Counted from the stretch's first letter, positions 28,314-38,688 are shown. The stretch is 64,000 bases of DNA from SKHV01 sp963678565 (GCA_963678565.1 OY782875.1:682001-746000); one strand, 5' to 3'. Program-made: numbers and translations. Notes: generated from the letters alone by a model not told the origin.

Positions 28314-29122
28314 AGAATTTTACAGTAAGAAGCATAACAGGTAGCGGATACGTTTTATTGATTATAGGAAGCCTTGCTTTGGGCCATTACTATTACCTCG
28401 CTATCTTTACTTTATTTATGCTTTATACTGTTTTCGAGTTTTATCGATTAACAAAAAGTGCAGGTAGTATTCCACTTACAATTTGGGGCTTGCTTACCTC
28501 ATTATATACTTTTATTTCTTTCTATCTTTATCGTTTTCAAGATCTTAATGAGAAAGTTCTAATTGGAATTATCCCTATGATTTTGTTAACGCCTGTCTTT
28601 GATATTGTTCTTCGAAAAAAGAATTCAATTAAAAACATCCTCTATACCTTAATTGGAGTTGCATATATTGCACTGCCTTTTTCGTTTTTAAACTTGATTG
28701 CTGGTACTGGCGAAGGGTTTAATTCTGGAATGCTATTATTCATGTTTTCTGTTTTATGGGCTAACGACAGTGGTGCCTACCTTGTTGGGAGTTGGATTGG
28801 AAAACATAAGTTAGTTGAAAAAATATCACCAAATAAAACATGGGAAGGAGCCATTGGGGGTGCTATTATTGGTTTGGTGGTTGCGCTTGTATTAAGTCAC
28901 GTTTTTGGTTTATTAAACTACCCACAAACGATCATTTTGGCAATGTTAATTATTATTTCTGGTATTTTTGGTGACTTAACTGAGTCGCTAATCAAAAGGA
29001 ATTTTGAGGTGAAAGATTCTGGTAAAATAATGCCCGGACATGGTGGTTTTCTAGATCGTTTTGATAGCATGTTGTTTGCGGCGCCTATTTGTTATTTTTA
29101 TATCTCGATATTTATAAATTAA
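28310..29122 (+). CDS. cdsA: Phosphatidate cytidylyltransferase
   Basis: Makes CDP-diacylglycerol from phosphatidate and CTP at the inner membrane. 270 residues with about eight helices and the family signature near the C-terminus (KRNFEVKDSGKIMPGHGG, then DRFD). The start is a TTG that shares two bases with the stop of the DUF2007 gene (TTGA). It is the first enzyme of a cdsA-psd-pssA set. Confidence 0.95.
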   Translation: MKNFTVRSITGSGYVLLIIGSLALGHYYYLAIFTLFMLYTVFEFYRLTKSAGSIPLTIWGLLTSLYTFISFYLYRFQDLNEKVLIGIIPMILLTPVFDIVLRKKNSIKNILYTLIGVAYIALPFSFLNLIAGTGEGFNSGMLLFMFSVLWANDSGAYLVGSWIGKHKLVEKISPNKTWEGAIGGAIIGLVVALVLSHVFGLLNYPQTIILAMLIIISGIFGDLTESLIKRNFEVKDSGKIMPGHGGFLDRFDSMLFAAPICYFYISIFIN

Positions 29123-29127
29123 ATCAA

Positions 29128-29781
29128 ATGAGAATTCATAAAGAAGGCAGAGTAACCTTACTCGTTGCAGCATTTCTGGTTGTTTTATTGAATTATGCTG
29201 CATTGAAATTCTATCCTGTTGGATATCTAATTTATCCATTATCTGCTATTTCTATCATAATTTATTTACTGATTCTTTGGTTTTTTAGAGTTGTTGAAAG
29301 ACCTGTTATTCATGATGGAAATTTAGTAATTGCACCTTGCGATGGCAAAGTGGTTGTGATTGAGGAAGTGACCGAAAATGAATATTTTAAAGATCAGCGA
29401 CTAAAGATTTCAATTTTTATGTCGCCGTTAAATGTACATATGAATTGGTATCCTGTTGGTGGAAAAGTTTTACGAGCAATTCATCATAAGGGAAAACACT
29501 TGAAAGCCTACAAACCAAAATCATCAGAAGATAACGAACGATCAACAGTAGTTGTTGAAACAGAAATTAAGCAACAAATTTTGTTTCGCCAAATTGCAGG
29601 AGCGATGGCTCGAAGAGTTGTATTGTATGCCGAAGAAGGAGAATTTGTTGAACAAAACGGAAACTTAGGCTTTATTAAATTTGGTTCAAGAGTTGATGTT
29701 TATCTTCCTTTAAGCTCAGAGGTTAAAGTAGAATTAAATCAAAAAACCGTTGGAACACAAACAGTTCTTGCTCATTTGTAA
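29128..29781 (+). CDS. psd: Phosphatidylserine decarboxylase (short, proenzyme type)
   Basis: Converts phosphatidylserine to phosphatidylethanolamine. 217 residues from the ATG at 29128; a frame extension back to 29089 overlaps cdsA and is not needed. Two membrane helices (about 9-52) precede the catalytic domain. Self-cleavage to the pyruvoyl form should occur at Gly186-Ser187 in IKFGSRVDVYLP, in place of the LGST of E. coli Psd; this is typical of the short archaeal/Bacteroidota class. Confidence 0.94.
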   Translation: MRIHKEGRVTLLVAAFLVVLLNYAALKFYPVGYLIYPLSAISIIIYLLILWFFRVVERPVIHDGNLVIAPCDGKVVVIEEVTENEYFKDQRLKISIFMSPLNVHMNWYPVGGKVLRAIHHKGKHLKAYKPKSSEDNERSTVVVETEIKQQILFRQIAGAMARRVVLYAEEGEFVEQNGNLGFIKFGSRVDVYLPLSSEVKVELNQKTVGTQTVLAHL

Positions 29782-29795
29782 TAAAACGAAAAATC

Positions 29796-30539
29796 ATGTC
29801 TTCAACGCAATCAAAGTGGTATCAATTTATTCCAAACGCAATTACTTCAATGAACTTAGTTTCTGGAGTTTTTGCCTTATTTTTTGCTTATGAAGAAAAG
29901 ATCCTGATTGCGATAATTCTTTTATTGTTGGCGGCCTTTTTCGATTTTCTGGATGGATTGGCTGCTCGATTACTAAAAGTAAGCACCAAAATTGGAAAGG
30001 AATTAGACTCCTTAGCCGATTTAGTTTCATTTGGCTTGTTGCCGGGTGTTTTGGTTTTTGTAATCCTTCGAAATTTATTTCAAGTTCGGAATTACGACTT
30101 TTCCGGGTTAGCGAACCATGAATTAATCATCCTATTTTTACCAATATTAATACCTGTTGCATCTGCCATTCGTTTGGCCAAATTTAATATCGATACCCGT
30201 CAATCGGAAGAATTTATAGGAATGCCCGTACCCGCAAATGCTATTTTTTGGTCGGCGCTTGCATATGATTATTTTATAGCAGAAAATCAGGTGTTTGGCC
30301 ATTTGCATATACCAGTTGTATTTGCAATTTTAGTTTTGTTATGTTCCATTATGCTCAATACCGAAGTTCGCTTACTTTCTTTAAAGTTTAAGAATTTGAA
30401 ATTCAAAGAAAACGTTTATCGATATGCTTTGATGTTAGGAGTAATCATTTTTGTTTCTTTGTTTTGGTTATCGGGGTTAGCATTGGTAATTGTTTTTTAT
30501 ATTTTGCTTTCAATAATTCGAAATCGGCTAAATCGCTAG
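29796..30539 (+). CDS. pssA: CDP-diacylglycerol--serine O-phosphatidyltransferase
   Basis: Makes phosphatidylserine from CDP-diacylglycerol and serine, supplying the decarboxylase encoded just upstream. 247 residues, polytopic, with the CDP-alcohol phosphotransferase signature DGLAARLLKVSTKIGKELD continuing to SLAD (aspartates in the DG..AR..G...D...D pattern). The gene ends in a 4-bp overlap with the convergent lamin-tail protein gene. Confidence 0.95.
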   Translation: MSSTQSKWYQFIPNAITSMNLVSGVFALFFAYEEKILIAIILLLLAAFFDFLDGLAARLLKVSTKIGKELDSLADLVSFGLLPGVLVFVILRNLFQVRNYDFSGLANHELIILFLPILIPVASAIRLAKFNIDTRQSEEFIGMPVPANAIFWSALAYDYFIAENQVFGHLHIPVVFAILVLLCSIMLNTEVRLLSLKFKNLKFKENVYRYALMLGVIIFVSLFWLSGLALVIVFYILLSIIRNRLNR

Positions 30540-33500
30540 TTGCTATTCGAAACATAAAATACTTCGCGTAACTGTTGCTTTCTTCCTTTCGCTGAAATCA
30601 TTTCAATTAAAATAAAATAGGGTGCACTGTTTAGTATTTGTCCATCCTTGGTTTTGCAATCATAAACGATTGTTGCGTTGTTCGAAACAAGCTCGTTGTT
30701 TAATGGGTGTGCTTTAAAATTGCCATTTATATCGAAAACAAACAGGTTTGTTAAGTACTCCGTTTGATCTAAATGAAAATGAAGAACCAATTCATCGTTG
30801 TAATTGTCGAGATTTGGTGATACCACCTCAGATTCTATTTCCACTGAAATACTTTGAACATATTGGTTTGTTTTCGTATTTCCAAAACAAGGACTGACAT
30901 AGTCAGAAATTGTGCTTCCCGAATACCAATTTTCTGCTTTATTGGTTGGTCGATTAAATGAAATTCGTTCTAAAGAAATGCCTTCGTTGTTGTAAATAAA
31001 CAGACTGTGCATATTTTCATCATATTCAAATTCATCAATTATTTCAAGCGAATCGTTTAACAGCACAATAATGCCATGATCATTGTTAAAAGCAGGCATT
31101 TTATTGAGTTGATAATAGGAGGCATCCTTTGGTAGGTTATAGGTTTCAATAAAATTGAGCGTGTCATTTGTAAATACAGAAAATGAAGTAGGACGGAAAT
31201 GATTTCGGTTGATTGAGAGGGGAGAAATGCTTTTCAACGTTAGCGAGTCGTCGCGAGTTGCAACCTTTAATTTTGAAAGGTCGATTGAGTAGTTCGTTAC
31301 ATTGTAAAGCTCAAAGAAATCAGTGCCATCGCCAATTGGATTGAAAAGTAACTCTGAAATGAAAATGTCTCCTTTTTCAATATGATGCCAAATAAAATCA
31401 TCTGATAGAATGGGAGCAACGTTGCCACATTCATCAGTAATGTTTTCAATGAAAATTTCATATTGAAGGTCTTCAGTACAATTCTCTATGAATTCAACCT
31501 TCATCGATTTATTATCCTTTTGATATTCTATTTTTTCAATATTTATAGTTGGTTCGAATGTGATAAAAGGAGTAGAAAGCGTATCGATTGTTTCAGAGAA
31601 ATAGATGGCGATGCTTTTAGACGAAACCAGATTTACTTGTTCGATTTGTGGTGCAAGCAAATCAATATTGAATGCATGAATGCTGTTCCCAAATCCTGGC
31701 GTTCCACCTAATGGGGCTTCAGAGGCGCTCCAATTGCTTTGATTTCCGCAAAATCGGTTGGGGTCAATTTTCTCTAAACTAAATCCGCCTTTTGCCTTTT
31801 CTGTATTCGCATACCAAGATGGATCGTAATAGATGCTATCAATTATTTCGTTATGGGAGCTTAATGCTAATGAAGTTCCAGAATTTAGTAGAGTTGGAAG
31901 AGATTGAAGAGAAATAATTGGAGTGCTCGAAGGAAAAAATGAGGTGTCTTTAGTTTCGCAAAGTAACCAATAGCTTTTAGGTGCAAGTACCTTTTCCGGG
32001 ATTATCTGAGATTTTCCATTAATTCTGATTGTTGTTTCCTCCAATAAAAGGTAGGCATTAGAAACGTTGAATATTTCAAGGTATTCTATCTCTGGAAGTC
32101 CTGCCGATGGAGTTGGATCGGCCATGATTTCTGTAAAAATCAAATCATGAGGTTTTGGCGCAATGGCATGTACAAAGTTTAAATTCAATTCTTCTGAAAG
32201 ATTGCCTTGTAGGTCTTTAACTGAAGTTATTTGCAGTTTAAAATTTAAACTATTTTCCGGCTCAAAATTGATAACTAATGTTTTGTCGGAATCGAAACTA
32301 AAGTTATTGATTTTACAGATTGCTTTTTCATTCGAAATTTTAATTAAACTTTTCTTAAAATTGACTGTATCAATCGGCTCATTAAAACTTACTAAAAGTT
32401 TTCCAATATCAACCGATTTCACTTTCGTGATGGTTGGGGGGATGTCTACTTTTGCAATTTTTAAATCATCGAACCAAAGTAAGCCGGATCTGGTTTTTGT
32501 GAATTCAAAGTTTAATTGCAACTGGTTTAAAACTGAAAGTAAATGGTTGGTTATTGAGCCTGTACCTACAATTTTATTTTCTTCGTTACGAAGAAACAGT
32601 TCCCATTTTCCTTGGGCTGTTTTATATATTTCTATTTCAATGGAGGTGTTAGATTGCCATAAATAATCCGTTTCAAGTAATAACTCGCTTGGTTCATTGT
32701 TCTCAATTTTCCATATCGAAAATAAGTCGGAAGAACCAGTTGCATTTACCCCAAAAGCATAGCCATTTTTACCCTGAAGGAAGCAATAATGGAAATGATT
32801 AGAAGAGGATGGATTCCATTCGCCATTTTTGATTTTAAATCGAAAATGAAAATGATCTTGTTGTAGGTTTAGCGAGTCATTAAATAATTCGATGGTCGAA
32901 ATCCCTTCCAAATCTTTTTGTTTATGTTTTACAGAAGACATTCCTTCAATTGGGTTTTGTGTAGAGATTTCCCAATCTGAATTTAGAGCAATTGTTGTGT
33001 CTTCATAATGGTTTGCAATAATTAGATCGGTTTCGTTAATAATTTGAATACATCCTGATATGGGGGCGACATCAAGTTCAATTGGTTTTATTGTATAATT
33101 GGTTTTGCCAATTTTTATAGGAAGTAATTGCCATCGATAATTTCCATTTTCAAAGGAGTAATTGATAACTTGTAGTTGCTCCGATTCTAAATTGAGTTGC
33201 AGGTTCTCATTGTTGAGTTTTTGCTGATAAGCATTCCGAAGGTTCGCACTCACAATAATAGTATCGGAAAAGATTGAAACGTTTTCGGTCTCGATAATTA
33301 CGATACTAGTTGCTTCAAGCATTCTGGGGTTGATTGCTTCAATAATTACATCATCAATGTAAACCTTGTCGGCGGAATACGAGGAGTTCATTTTTACAAC
33401 AATTTGTAAATTGTCGCCTTTTATCCCAGTTTGCTGAAATATCTTCTCACCCCAATTTCCCGATGCTATTGAGTCGGAGCTAAAGGGGTTTAATTTTCCG

Positions 33501-33895
33501 TCAACGATGATTTGAGGCATAATGAATTTCTTTTCACTGTTGCTTCTCGATCCTGTTTCTGCAGCTTTCAATTGAATGCTCACCATTTCCAATGTTGAAA
33601 TGTCAACGTTGGGAGATTTCCAGTATACGGTTTCATCACTATCCAACACCTCAAAGCGTCCGCGGGAAGTGCTTACCGTTTTTGCATAATCATTTACATC
33701 GCTAAATGTGCATTGGTCAAAATCAATCAACCAGTCAACTTTTGATGTATCGACTATGGAATTGCCTGAAGAGTCGACCCATATTCCTTTATTCGGAATC
33801 TCAAAATGGGTTTCCCACACTACTTGGCAAACGGAACTGTTTACTAAAGACGAAGTTACAATTACAATAAAAAGTAAAATTAATCGGAGCATCAT
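30536..33895 (-). CDS. Large exported lamin-tail-domain (LTD) protein
   Basis: 1119 residues from the ATG at 33895; a TTG at 33931 would put twelve polar residues ahead of the signal peptide MMLRLILLFIVIVTSSLVNSSVCQ. Visible parts: N-terminal beta-sandwich regions, an Ig-like segment with FTKTRSGLLWFDDLKIAKVD, two lamin-tail folds (around HDLIFTEIMADPTPSAG and GDIFISELLFNPIGDG), and a C-terminal FlgD-like segment (VSPNLDNYNDELVLHF). This layout occurs in secreted Bacteroidota surface proteins. I do not see an unmistakable T9SS sorting tail, so its secretion route is uncertain. Confidence 0.78.
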   Translation of the reverse strand: MMLRLILLFIVIVTSSLVNSSVCQVVWETHFEIPNKGIWVDSSGNSIVDTSKVDWLIDFDQCTFSDVNDYAKTVSTSRGRFEVLDSDETVYWKSPNVDISTLEMVSIQLKAAETGSRSNSEKKFIMPQIIVDGKLNPFSSDSIASGNWGEKIFQQTGIKGDNLQIVVKMNSSYSADKVYIDDVIIEAINPRMLEATSIVIIETENVSIFSDTIIVSANLRNAYQQKLNNENLQLNLESEQLQVINYSFENGNYRWQLLPIKIGKTNYTIKPIELDVAPISGCIQIINETDLIIANHYEDTTIALNSDWEISTQNPIEGMSSVKHKQKDLEGISTIELFNDSLNLQQDHFHFRFKIKNGEWNPSSSNHFHYCFLQGKNGYAFGVNATGSSDLFSIWKIENNEPSELLLETDYLWQSNTSIEIEIYKTAQGKWELFLRNEENKIVGTGSITNHLLSVLNQLQLNFEFTKTRSGLLWFDDLKIAKVDIPPTITKVKSVDIGKLLVSFNEPIDTVNFKKSLIKISNEKAICKINNFSFDSDKTLVINFEPENSLNFKLQITSVKDLQGNLSEELNLNFVHAIAPKPHDLIFTEIMADPTPSAGLPEIEYLEIFNVSNAYLLLEETTIRINGKSQIIPEKVLAPKSYWLLCETKDTSFFPSSTPIISLQSLPTLLNSGTSLALSSHNEIIDSIYYDPSWYANTEKAKGGFSLEKIDPNRFCGNQSNWSASEAPLGGTPGFGNSIHAFNIDLLAPQIEQVNLVSSKSIAIYFSETIDTLSTPFITFEPTINIEKIEYQKDNKSMKVEFIENCTEDLQYEIFIENITDECGNVAPILSDDFIWHHIEKGDIFISELLFNPIGDGTDFFELYNVTNYSIDLSKLKVATRDDSLTLKSISPLSINRNHFRPTSFSVFTNDTLNFIETYNLPKDASYYQLNKMPAFNNDHGIIVLLNDSLEIIDEFEYDENMHSLFIYNNEGISLERISFNRPTNKAENWYSGSTISDYVSPCFGNTKTNQYVQSISVEIESEVVSPNLDNYNDELVLHFHLDQTEYLTNLFVFDINGNFKAHPLNNELVSNNATIVYDCKTKDGQILNSAPYFILIEMISAKGRKQQLREVFYVSNSN

Positions 33896-33978
33896 AGTAA
33901 TTATTTGGGGGCAATACTTATTTTTGCGCAATTAATAGGGAACAATTAATTAATCAATTTAATAAATTAATCGATATT

Positions 33979-34986
33979 ATGAAAGTCGCTATTGTTGGTG
34001 CTAGTGGTGCCGTTGGACAAGAGTTTTTGAAAGTGCTTGCTGAGCGTGATTTTTCGCTTGATGAGCTAGTGTTATTCGGATCGAGCCGAAGTGCCGGTAA
34101 AGAGTACGAATTTAAAGGGAAAAAGCTTGTTGTTAAGGAATTGAAACATGGCGACGATTTTAAGGATATTGATATTGCATTAACCTCAGCTGGTGCTGGA
34201 ATTTCGAAAGAATTTGCAGACACAATTACCAAGTATGGGGCAATTATGATTGATAACTCAAGTGCTTTCCGTTACGACGATGACGTACCATTGGTTGTTC
34301 CTGAAGTAAACCCTGAAGACTCGTTGGTGCGACCACGAAATATCATTGCCAATCCAAACTGTTCTACAATACAGATGGTGGTTGCTTTGAAACCAATCGA
34401 AGATTTGTCGAAAATTACTCGTGTGCATTGTGCAACTTATCAAGCTGCAAGCGGTGCCGGAGCACAAGGAATTGCTGAGTTGGAAAATCAAGTAAAGCAA
34501 GTGGCAAATGGCGAAGAAGTTGTGGTTGAGAAATTCTCACATCAATTGGCCATGAATATCATTCCTCAAATTGATGTTTTCCTAGGAAACGACTACACCA
34601 AAGAGGAAATGAAGATGAATTGGGAAACCAAGAAAATAATGCATACCGATACTGAAGTATCAGCAACTTGTATTCGTATTCCGGTTGCAAGAGCACATTC
34701 TGAAGCAATTTGGGTCGAAACGGAGAGAGAATTGTCTGTGGAAGAAGTAAAAACAGCCATGAGCAACTTCGAAGGATTAACGGTATTAGATAATCCTGCA
34801 AAACAAGAATATCCAATGCCACTATTTGTTTCGGGGAAAGACGATGTTTATGTCGGACGTATACGCAAAGATGTTGCTTCTAATGGAATTACCTTCTGGT
34901 GTGTAGGCGATCAAATCAAAAAAGGTGCTGCCTTAAATGCTGTTCAAATCGCTGAATGGTTAATTAAAAATGGTGAAGTAAAATAA
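33979..34986 (+). CDS. asd: Aspartate-semialdehyde dehydrogenase
   Basis: Reduces aspartyl phosphate to the semialdehyde, a branch point for lysine, diaminopimelate, threonine and methionine. 335 residues; NADP loop GASGAVGQEF at 7-16, catalytic Cys128 in NPNCST, and the substrate/His region ARAHSEAIWVE. A TATTTTTG box at 33919-33926 fits the -7 promoter element but no -33 box is obvious. Confidence 0.97.
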   Translation: MKVAIVGASGAVGQEFLKVLAERDFSLDELVLFGSSRSAGKEYEFKGKKLVVKELKHGDDFKDIDIALTSAGAGISKEFADTITKYGAIMIDNSSAFRYDDDVPLVVPEVNPEDSLVRPRNIIANPNCSTIQMVVALKPIEDLSKITRVHCATYQAASGAGAQGIAELENQVKQVANGEEVVVEKFSHQLAMNIIPQIDVFLGNDYTKEEMKMNWETKKIMHTDTEVSATCIRIPVARAHSEAIWVETERELSVEEVKTAMSNFEGLTVLDNPAKQEYPMPLFVSGKDDVYVGRIRKDVASNGITFWCVGDQIKKGAALNAVQIAEWLIKNGEVK

Positions 34987-35009
34987 TTACATCCGATATA
35001 TTAAAAATA

Positions 35010-35037
35010 AAAAAGGAGCGAATTTCGCTCCTTTTTT
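35010..35037. terminator. Bidirectional terminator
   Basis: AAAAAGGAGCGAA and TTCGCTCCTTTTT form a tight hairpin between asd and the convergent pectinesterase gene. Confidence 0.9.
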
Positions 35038-36001
35038 ATTTCATCCAATCTGTATTTATTTTTGATGCTCTTTCCTTCAAAATATTTTCAACGGTATATT
35101 TTTTTACTTCTTTTTTAGAAAGTTGATGACTCCAAGCAACACGTCCTTGGGTGTTGGCACCTTCGCCATAATTGTTGTATTCAGCATAGTAAGCAGTTTT
35201 ATCTCTTCCTGAATCATCTCTCCAAGGATGCCAGCCTTCCGATCGGATATGTTTGCCTAATTCACAATTGATAAACACGGTTTGTGCATAATCGCGCCAA
35301 GGGCGACCTAAATAAACCGATTCGATATCTTCGTTAGCGGTCAATTTACAATCGATAAACACATAGCCAAATTCAACTTCTTTTGGGGTGCTGGCTGCAG
35401 TAATGTATGAGTTGCTTTTGCTGTGGATGGTGCAGTTCTCAAACAAGGCTGTGGCTTCTCCAAATATGAAATCGGTAGTACCTTCAATGTAACAATCTTT
35501 ATAGTATTGTCTGCAATTTTCGCCAGCGGTATATAGTGCGTCTTGATTTCCGATAATGGCAACATTTGTTACGAGCGTGCGATCTGCCTCTACACCCAAG
35601 GCAAGGGCTTGACCAACAGGCCCGGCGGTGTTTTTAATCGTTAAATTGCTTAGGTGTACATCGTTCCCCTGAACCAACATCGTTTCGGTATGAAATGTAC
35701 TGTTTCTTCCACGATCAATTTTTTTGAAATGGTCGTTGTAGCTTATAATGGTTTGCTCCTTGCTCTCTCCAATTATGCTTAGCTTACAGTTCCAGTTGTG
35801 TACTTTCACTTTTTCATTGTAGGTTCCATTCTTTATGAAAATGGTTTTTCTTGCTGGTGGATAGGCTTTGGTGGCATCAATCGCATCTTGGATGCTTGTA
35901 TAATCGCCAGTGCCATCTGCCGCAACAATATAAGTATATTGATCTTGAGCTGCTAAAGTGTAAGTCGCAAATAGGAATAAGAATAAGAAAAGGTTTTTCA
36001 T
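35036..36001 (-). CDS. Pectinesterase (CE8), secreted
   Basis: Removes methyl esters from pectin. 321 residues with a signal peptide (MKNLFLFLFLFATYTLAAQ) and the right-handed beta-helix of carbohydrate esterase family 8. Catalytic motifs are present: GNQDALYT (Gln153, Asp154), DFIFGEA with the nucleophile Asp177, and YLGRPWRDYAQTVF near residue 230. No other pectin gene lies beside it, so it is not part of a polysaccharide-utilisation locus in this window. The gene would act on plant or algal polymers in the periplasm or outside. Confidence 0.93.
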   Translation of the reverse strand: MKNLFLFLFLFATYTLAAQDQYTYIVAADGTGDYTSIQDAIDATKAYPPARKTIFIKNGTYNEKVKVHNWNCKLSIIGESKEQTIISYNDHFKKIDRGRNSTFHTETMLVQGNDVHLSNLTIKNTAGPVGQALALGVEADRTLVTNVAIIGNQDALYTAGENCRQYYKDCYIEGTTDFIFGEATALFENCTIHSKSNSYITAASTPKEVEFGYVFIDCKLTANEDIESVYLGRPWRDYAQTVFINCELGKHIRSEGWHPWRDDSGRDKTAYYAEYNNYGEGANTQGRVAWSHQLSKKEVKKYTVENILKERASKINTDWMK

Positions 36002-36207
36002 GAGATCTAGATTTGTAAGTATAAATAAAGCGAATACTAAAGCTTAATTGCATTTAGAATTGTTTCATCGCTTGATTTTTTTTTAAAAATATGTTTCAAT
36101 CTACAAATATTTTGAAAACTCCGCTTTGAAACAATAAAAAGTTGTATTTTATTATCCTTATTCATCTATTTTCAGTAATTTTTAATGATCAAGAGTGAAT
36201 ACAAACT

Positions 36208-37551
36208 ATGAATAAACAAGAGCTTTTAGAAAATATAAGCAAGACACATAACAAAGTAAAATTTGCGGTTGCTGACATCGATGGCATTCTTCGGGGTAAA
36301 GTAATTCATATCGCTAAATTTGAAAGTATGTTGGAGAATGGTGCCGGTTTTTGTGATGTGATTTTTGGCTGGGATGCTGCTGATAAGTGTTACGAAAATT
36401 CTGAAGTCACAGGTTGGCATTCGGGTTATCCCGATGCGCAGGCTAAAATTGACTTATCCACTTTTCGACGTATCCCATGGGAAAACCAGCATCCATTTTT
36501 CTTGGCCGATTTTGATACAGAAGATTCAATTGGTGTTTGTCCACGAACTTTATTAAAGAACGTGATTCAAGAAGCCAATGAGCTAGGTTTCGATCCAGTT
36601 TTTTCGCAAGAATTTGAATGGTTCAATTTTGAGAAAAGTTCAGAAGAAGGAAAAACGGTTGATCTTAATAACTTAAAACCAATCTCATCGGGGATGTTTG
36701 GCTATTCAATGCTACGTCCTACTATAAAACAAAAATACTTTAACCAATTGTTTGACGACTTGGCGGCCTTTGATATTGAATTAGAAGGGCTGCACACCGA
36801 AACCGGACCAGGCGTTTACGAAGCAGCAATTAAATATGACGATGCATTGGCAGCTGCTGATAAAGCTGTTTTGTTTAAAAACAGTGTAAAGGAAATTGCT
36901 TATCAAAATGATATTGTAGTTTCGTTTATGGCAAAATGGAATAGTGATTTGCCCGGTTGTAGTGGTCATATTCATCAAAGTTTATGGAGTACAAACGAAA
37001 GAAGAAATTTGTTTTATTCCGAAGATGAAAGCATGACCAGCACCATGGAAGCTTATTTGGCTGGAGTGTTAACTTGTTTGCCTCATTTGTTGCCAATGTA
37101 TGCGCCAACGGTAAATAGTTATAAGCGTTTACAAAAAGGTACTTGGGCGCCTACTTCGTCGAGTTGGGGCAAGGAAAATAGAACAACCGCTGTACGGGTA
37201 ATCGATGGCTCCGAAAAATCGGCACGCTTGGAATTGAGAATTCCTGGTTCTGATGTAAACCCATATTTGGCGATGGCCGCAACTCTTGCATCCGGATTGT
37301 ACGGTATCAAGAACAAAATGAAACTTGATACACCCGAAACCAATGGAAATGCATATACCAATGCTTCTTTAACTAAATTGCCAAGTAATTTAAAAGATGC
37401 TACAGCAAAAATGAAGGAATCTGAGATTGCTATTGCTATTTTAGGAGAAAAATTCGTAGATCATTTTGTGAAAACCCGCGAATGGGAATGGAACGAATTT
37501 GAACAAGTGGTGACCAATTGGGAAATGAATCGATATTTTGAAATTATTTAA
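36208..37551 (+). CDS. Glutamine synthetase-like ligase (GS-I fold family)
   Basis: 447 residues of the glutamine synthetase superfamily: an N-terminal beta-grasp domain (VKFAVADIDGILRGKVI) and the catalytic domain with EFEWFNFE, the substrate histidine region GCSGHIHQSLW and the ATP loop TWAPTSSSWGKENRTTAVRV split across 383-400. True glutamine synthetases of this organism are more likely the GSII gene at 43273; this paralogue resembles gamma-glutamyl ligases acting on amines or other acceptors. It starts a run of three same-strand genes with short gaps (38 and 55 bp). Confidence 0.82.
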   Translation: MNKQELLENISKTHNKVKFAVADIDGILRGKVIHIAKFESMLENGAGFCDVIFGWDAADKCYENSEVTGWHSGYPDAQAKIDLSTFRRIPWENQHPFFLADFDTEDSIGVCPRTLLKNVIQEANELGFDPVFSQEFEWFNFEKSSEEGKTVDLNNLKPISSGMFGYSMLRPTIKQKYFNQLFDDLAAFDIELEGLHTETGPGVYEAAIKYDDALAAADKAVLFKNSVKEIAYQNDIVVSFMAKWNSDLPGCSGHIHQSLWSTNERRNLFYSEDESMTSTMEAYLAGVLTCLPHLLPMYAPTVNSYKRLQKGTWAPTSSSWGKENRTTAVRVIDGSEKSARLELRIPGSDVNPYLAMAATLASGLYGIKNKMKLDTPETNGNAYTNASLTKLPSNLKDATAKMKESEIAIAILGEKFVDHFVKTREWEWNEFEQVVTNWEMNRYFEII

Positions 37552-37589
37552 TTAGTACTTTGTTTATTGAATGTTGTAATTAGAATTTT

Positions 37590-38633
37590 ATGGGAAGAAT
37601 AAATCATGTAAATGTGATCTCCAGAGCTTGGGAAGAGTTTGATGACCGATTTGAAATAAAAGCAATCATCGATGTAAGTGCGCATGTTTCAACCAATCAG
37701 GTTTATAAAGTTTCGTTTTATGAAAGGGAACCGGTTTTTGCAAAAATTTCCGACTATGGTCAGTTTGATCATTTTCGAGAAGACCATATCATCATTAATA
37801 ACTTGGCAAATAACTTGGAAGAGCCTTATTCTAATTTCTTAGCACGAGCCTTAACCAAACGGAATGAACTATTTGTTTATCGGTATTTCTCCGACGATAC
37901 TTCGGCATGGACCGTTTTTTACAATCCAATTCGAATTAAGAATAGTTTACCTCGCCGGCTCGATTTGCATCATATCCGAAAAATGGGCCGCGAATTGGCA
38001 CGTTTTCACAAAGCTTGCTCCAATGTAAGTGCCCAATTGCCAATTGCTTCAAAAAATGTGATTACCGATATTCATCGATTAACTAAAATGATGGATAACC
38101 CCACTTTTTTTGCAAATCCCGACGAACAGGATATCATCCGACGGCATTGTGAGCGGTTTTTAATCGAAGCCGACCGATATAATTACTCTAAGGATATAGA
38201 AACCATTCCGGTGTTTGTTGATTGGAACATTGGTAATTTTTCGGTGAATGGTAAAGGTGATATGTATTCGCGTTGGGACTACGATTGGTTTCGTGAGTCG
38301 ACGCGCGTAATGGACTTCTATTTCTTTAGCAGGGTAACTTCCGATATTGGCGATCGTACTGTATTTAGTTATGTGATCGATACCCTTATGGAAGAACGCT
38401 TTCTTGAATTTCTGAAAGCTTATCATAAAATATATCCGTTAACAGAAAACGAAATTCGACTGATGAAGGAAACTTACCGCTTTTTTATATTGAATTATGT
38501 GATCAAAGATGGTAATTATTTCTTCCTTCCATCGTATGCCCGCAAATTGAAAAAAGAAGCTTATGAGCTCTATTTGCCTGCAATTGATCATAGTTTTAAT
38601 GTTGAAAAGATATTGAAAGCACTAAAAGTTTAA
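37590..38633 (+). CDS. APH-fold phosphotransferase-like protein
   Basis: 347 residues with the aminoglycoside/choline-kinase (APH) fold. A beta-rich N-lobe is followed by a helix carrying RELARFHKACSN, and the C-lobe has the catalytic-loop equivalent FVDWNIGNFSV (Asp and Asn as in HxDxxxxN) and the metal-binding WDYDW. The usual histidine before the catalytic Asp is replaced by Val. It is therefore a likely small-molecule kinase of unknown substrate. It lies between the GS-like ligase and a HAD protein. Confidence 0.75.
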   Translation: MGRINHVNVISRAWEEFDDRFEIKAIIDVSAHVSTNQVYKVSFYEREPVFAKISDYGQFDHFREDHIIINNLANNLEEPYSNFLARALTKRNELFVYRYFSDDTSAWTVFYNPIRIKNSLPRRLDLHHIRKMGRELARFHKACSNVSAQLPIASKNVITDIHRLTKMMDNPTFFANPDEQDIIRRHCERFLIEADRYNYSKDIETIPVFVDWNIGNFSVNGKGDMYSRWDYDWFRESTRVMDFYFFSRVTSDIGDRTVFSYVIDTLMEERFLEFLKAYHKIYPLTENEIRLMKETYRFFILNYVIKDGNYFFLPSYARKLKKEAYELYLPAIDHSFNVEKILKALKV

Positions 38634-38688
38634 TAACTTTTTGTTGTTCGTTCTGTTGAACTAATATGGGTAATAAAAAAGGAATCTT

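Noticed and set aside
36208..37551. Housekeeping glutamine synthetase I
   Set aside because: A full GSII gene is present at 43273 and the local gene set fits a specialised ligase; motif-level evidence cannot exclude GS activity.
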